A stretch of 6,325 nt of DNA from the NCBI GenBank assembly GCA_937900325.1, contig CALCEX010000203.1:1-6325 (forward strand), in the 5' to 3' direction. Of this stretch, positions 5,928 through 6,325 are shown one piece after another. A program made the position numbers and the translations under genes. Origin of the DNA: an uncultured Clostridia bacterium. Its GTDB lineage: Bacteria > Bacillota > Clostridia > Christensenellales > CAG-138. The notes under the pieces were generated by a model. The model saw nothing but the letters and a program-made list of their open reading frames with translations, ran no database searches and was not told where the DNA came from. Positions within the stretch are counted from its first letter, which is position 1. Every line of letters starts with the position of its first letter.

Positions 5928-6325
5928 ATGAAAAGTATCAAGCCGGGCAGGGGCCCTTCCGGGATGGGATTTATCGGCTCCATATTTGCAATAATATTCG
6001 GCATATTCTGGACGATCATGGCGTCAAGCATGGGTGCGCCGGCGTTTTTCCCCATATTCGGTGTAATGTTCATAATAATGGGCATAATACAGGCTGTCTA
6101 CAACTACAAAAACGCCACCGGCAAAAACCGCTACTCTTCTTTCGACATAACCGATGACGGCGAGGAACCCGATCCGCTCGATCAGCGCTTCGGCGGCAGC
6201 AAACGCCATGAAGATCCGGCGCAAAGGAGCGGCTTTACCGCCTCTTCCTTCTGCCCTTATTGCGGCAAAGAGGTGGACGGCGGCTTTGAATACTGCCCGA
6301 AGTGCGGCAAGAGGCTGCCCAAATA
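5928..6325 (+). CDS. Small two-TM protein with C-terminal zinc ribbon, unknown function
   Basis: 132 residues are visible, and the window ends on TA, presumably the first two bases of a TAA or TAG stop; TAT or TAC would continue the frame. A basic N-terminus (MKSIKPGRG) precedes two close hydrophobic segments (about 13-33 and 38-57) joined by a very short turn, so both ends should face the cytoplasm. A polar acidic linker (about 68-105) leads to a zinc ribbon with CPYC (109-112) and CPKC (123-126), both followed by GK; the four cysteines would bind one zinc ion. Ending in RLPK soon after the ribbon is common for such proteins and supports a stop here. AGGAG at 5915-5919 lies eight bases before the ATG and 13 bases separate it from the permease, so it is most likely the fourth operon gene. 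Its role is not known; an accessory or sensor of the ABC complex is inference. Confidence 0.85.
   Translation, partial: MKSIKPGRGPSGMGFIGSIFAIIFGIFWTIMASSMGAPAFFPIFGVMFIIMGIIQAVYNYKNATGKNRYSSFDITDDGEEPDPLDQRFGGSKRHEDPAQRSGFTASSFCPYCGKEVDGGFEYCPKCGKRLPK

Noticed and set aside
5306..6085. 259-codon minus-strand frame spanning the end of the permease gene and the start of the zinc-ribbon gene
   Set aside because: It crosses two well-supported plus-strand genes with good ribosome sites and has the same Tyr-rich antisense composition.

Overview
The window looks like a chromosomal segment from a Gram-positive, Clostridia-like bacterium. Evidence: strong AGGAGG-type ribosome binding sites, sigma-A-like TTGACA/TATAAT promoters, a lipobox protein, a MepA-like MATE exporter, and an ABC exporter split into separate ATPase and permease genes. 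GC content is moderate, yet isoleucine is written mostly as ATA (17 of 20 Ile codons in the ATPase gene, counted by hand). This hints at an uncultured gut Clostridia lineage. The taxonomic statement is inference only.

Left part, minus strand: a MATE-family efflux protein (408-1775) is driven by a promoter with perfect -35 and -10 hexamers. It is followed by a short intergenic region holding an extended -10 element and a terminator-like hairpin, then by a small lipoprotein gene (1-317) that runs off the left edge.

Centre: a 239-bp divergent intergenic region (1776-2014) carries the MATE promoter on the minus strand. On the plus strand it carries two overlapping promoter candidates and a 10-bp palindrome.

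Right part, plus strand: four tightly packed genes form an apparent operon. They are a MacB/LolD-type ABC ATPase (2015-2794), a secreted and membrane-anchored protein of several Ig-like/CARDB-like beta domains (2807-4609), a MacB/FtsX-type permease (4610-5914), and a small two-TM protein with a C-terminal zinc ribbon (5928 to the right edge, lacking only the last base of its presumed stop). Gaps are 12, 0 and 13 bases.

Likely joint action: the ATPase and FtsX-like permease form a mechanotransmission-type ABC complex. The Ig-like protein sits where the membrane-fusion protein (MacA, YknX) sits in related operons, so it may be the extracytoplasmic partner. The zinc-ribbon protein may be a cytoplasmic-facing accessory. 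The substrate cannot be read from the sequence. No RNA genes, insertion sequences, CRISPR arrays or phage genes were seen.
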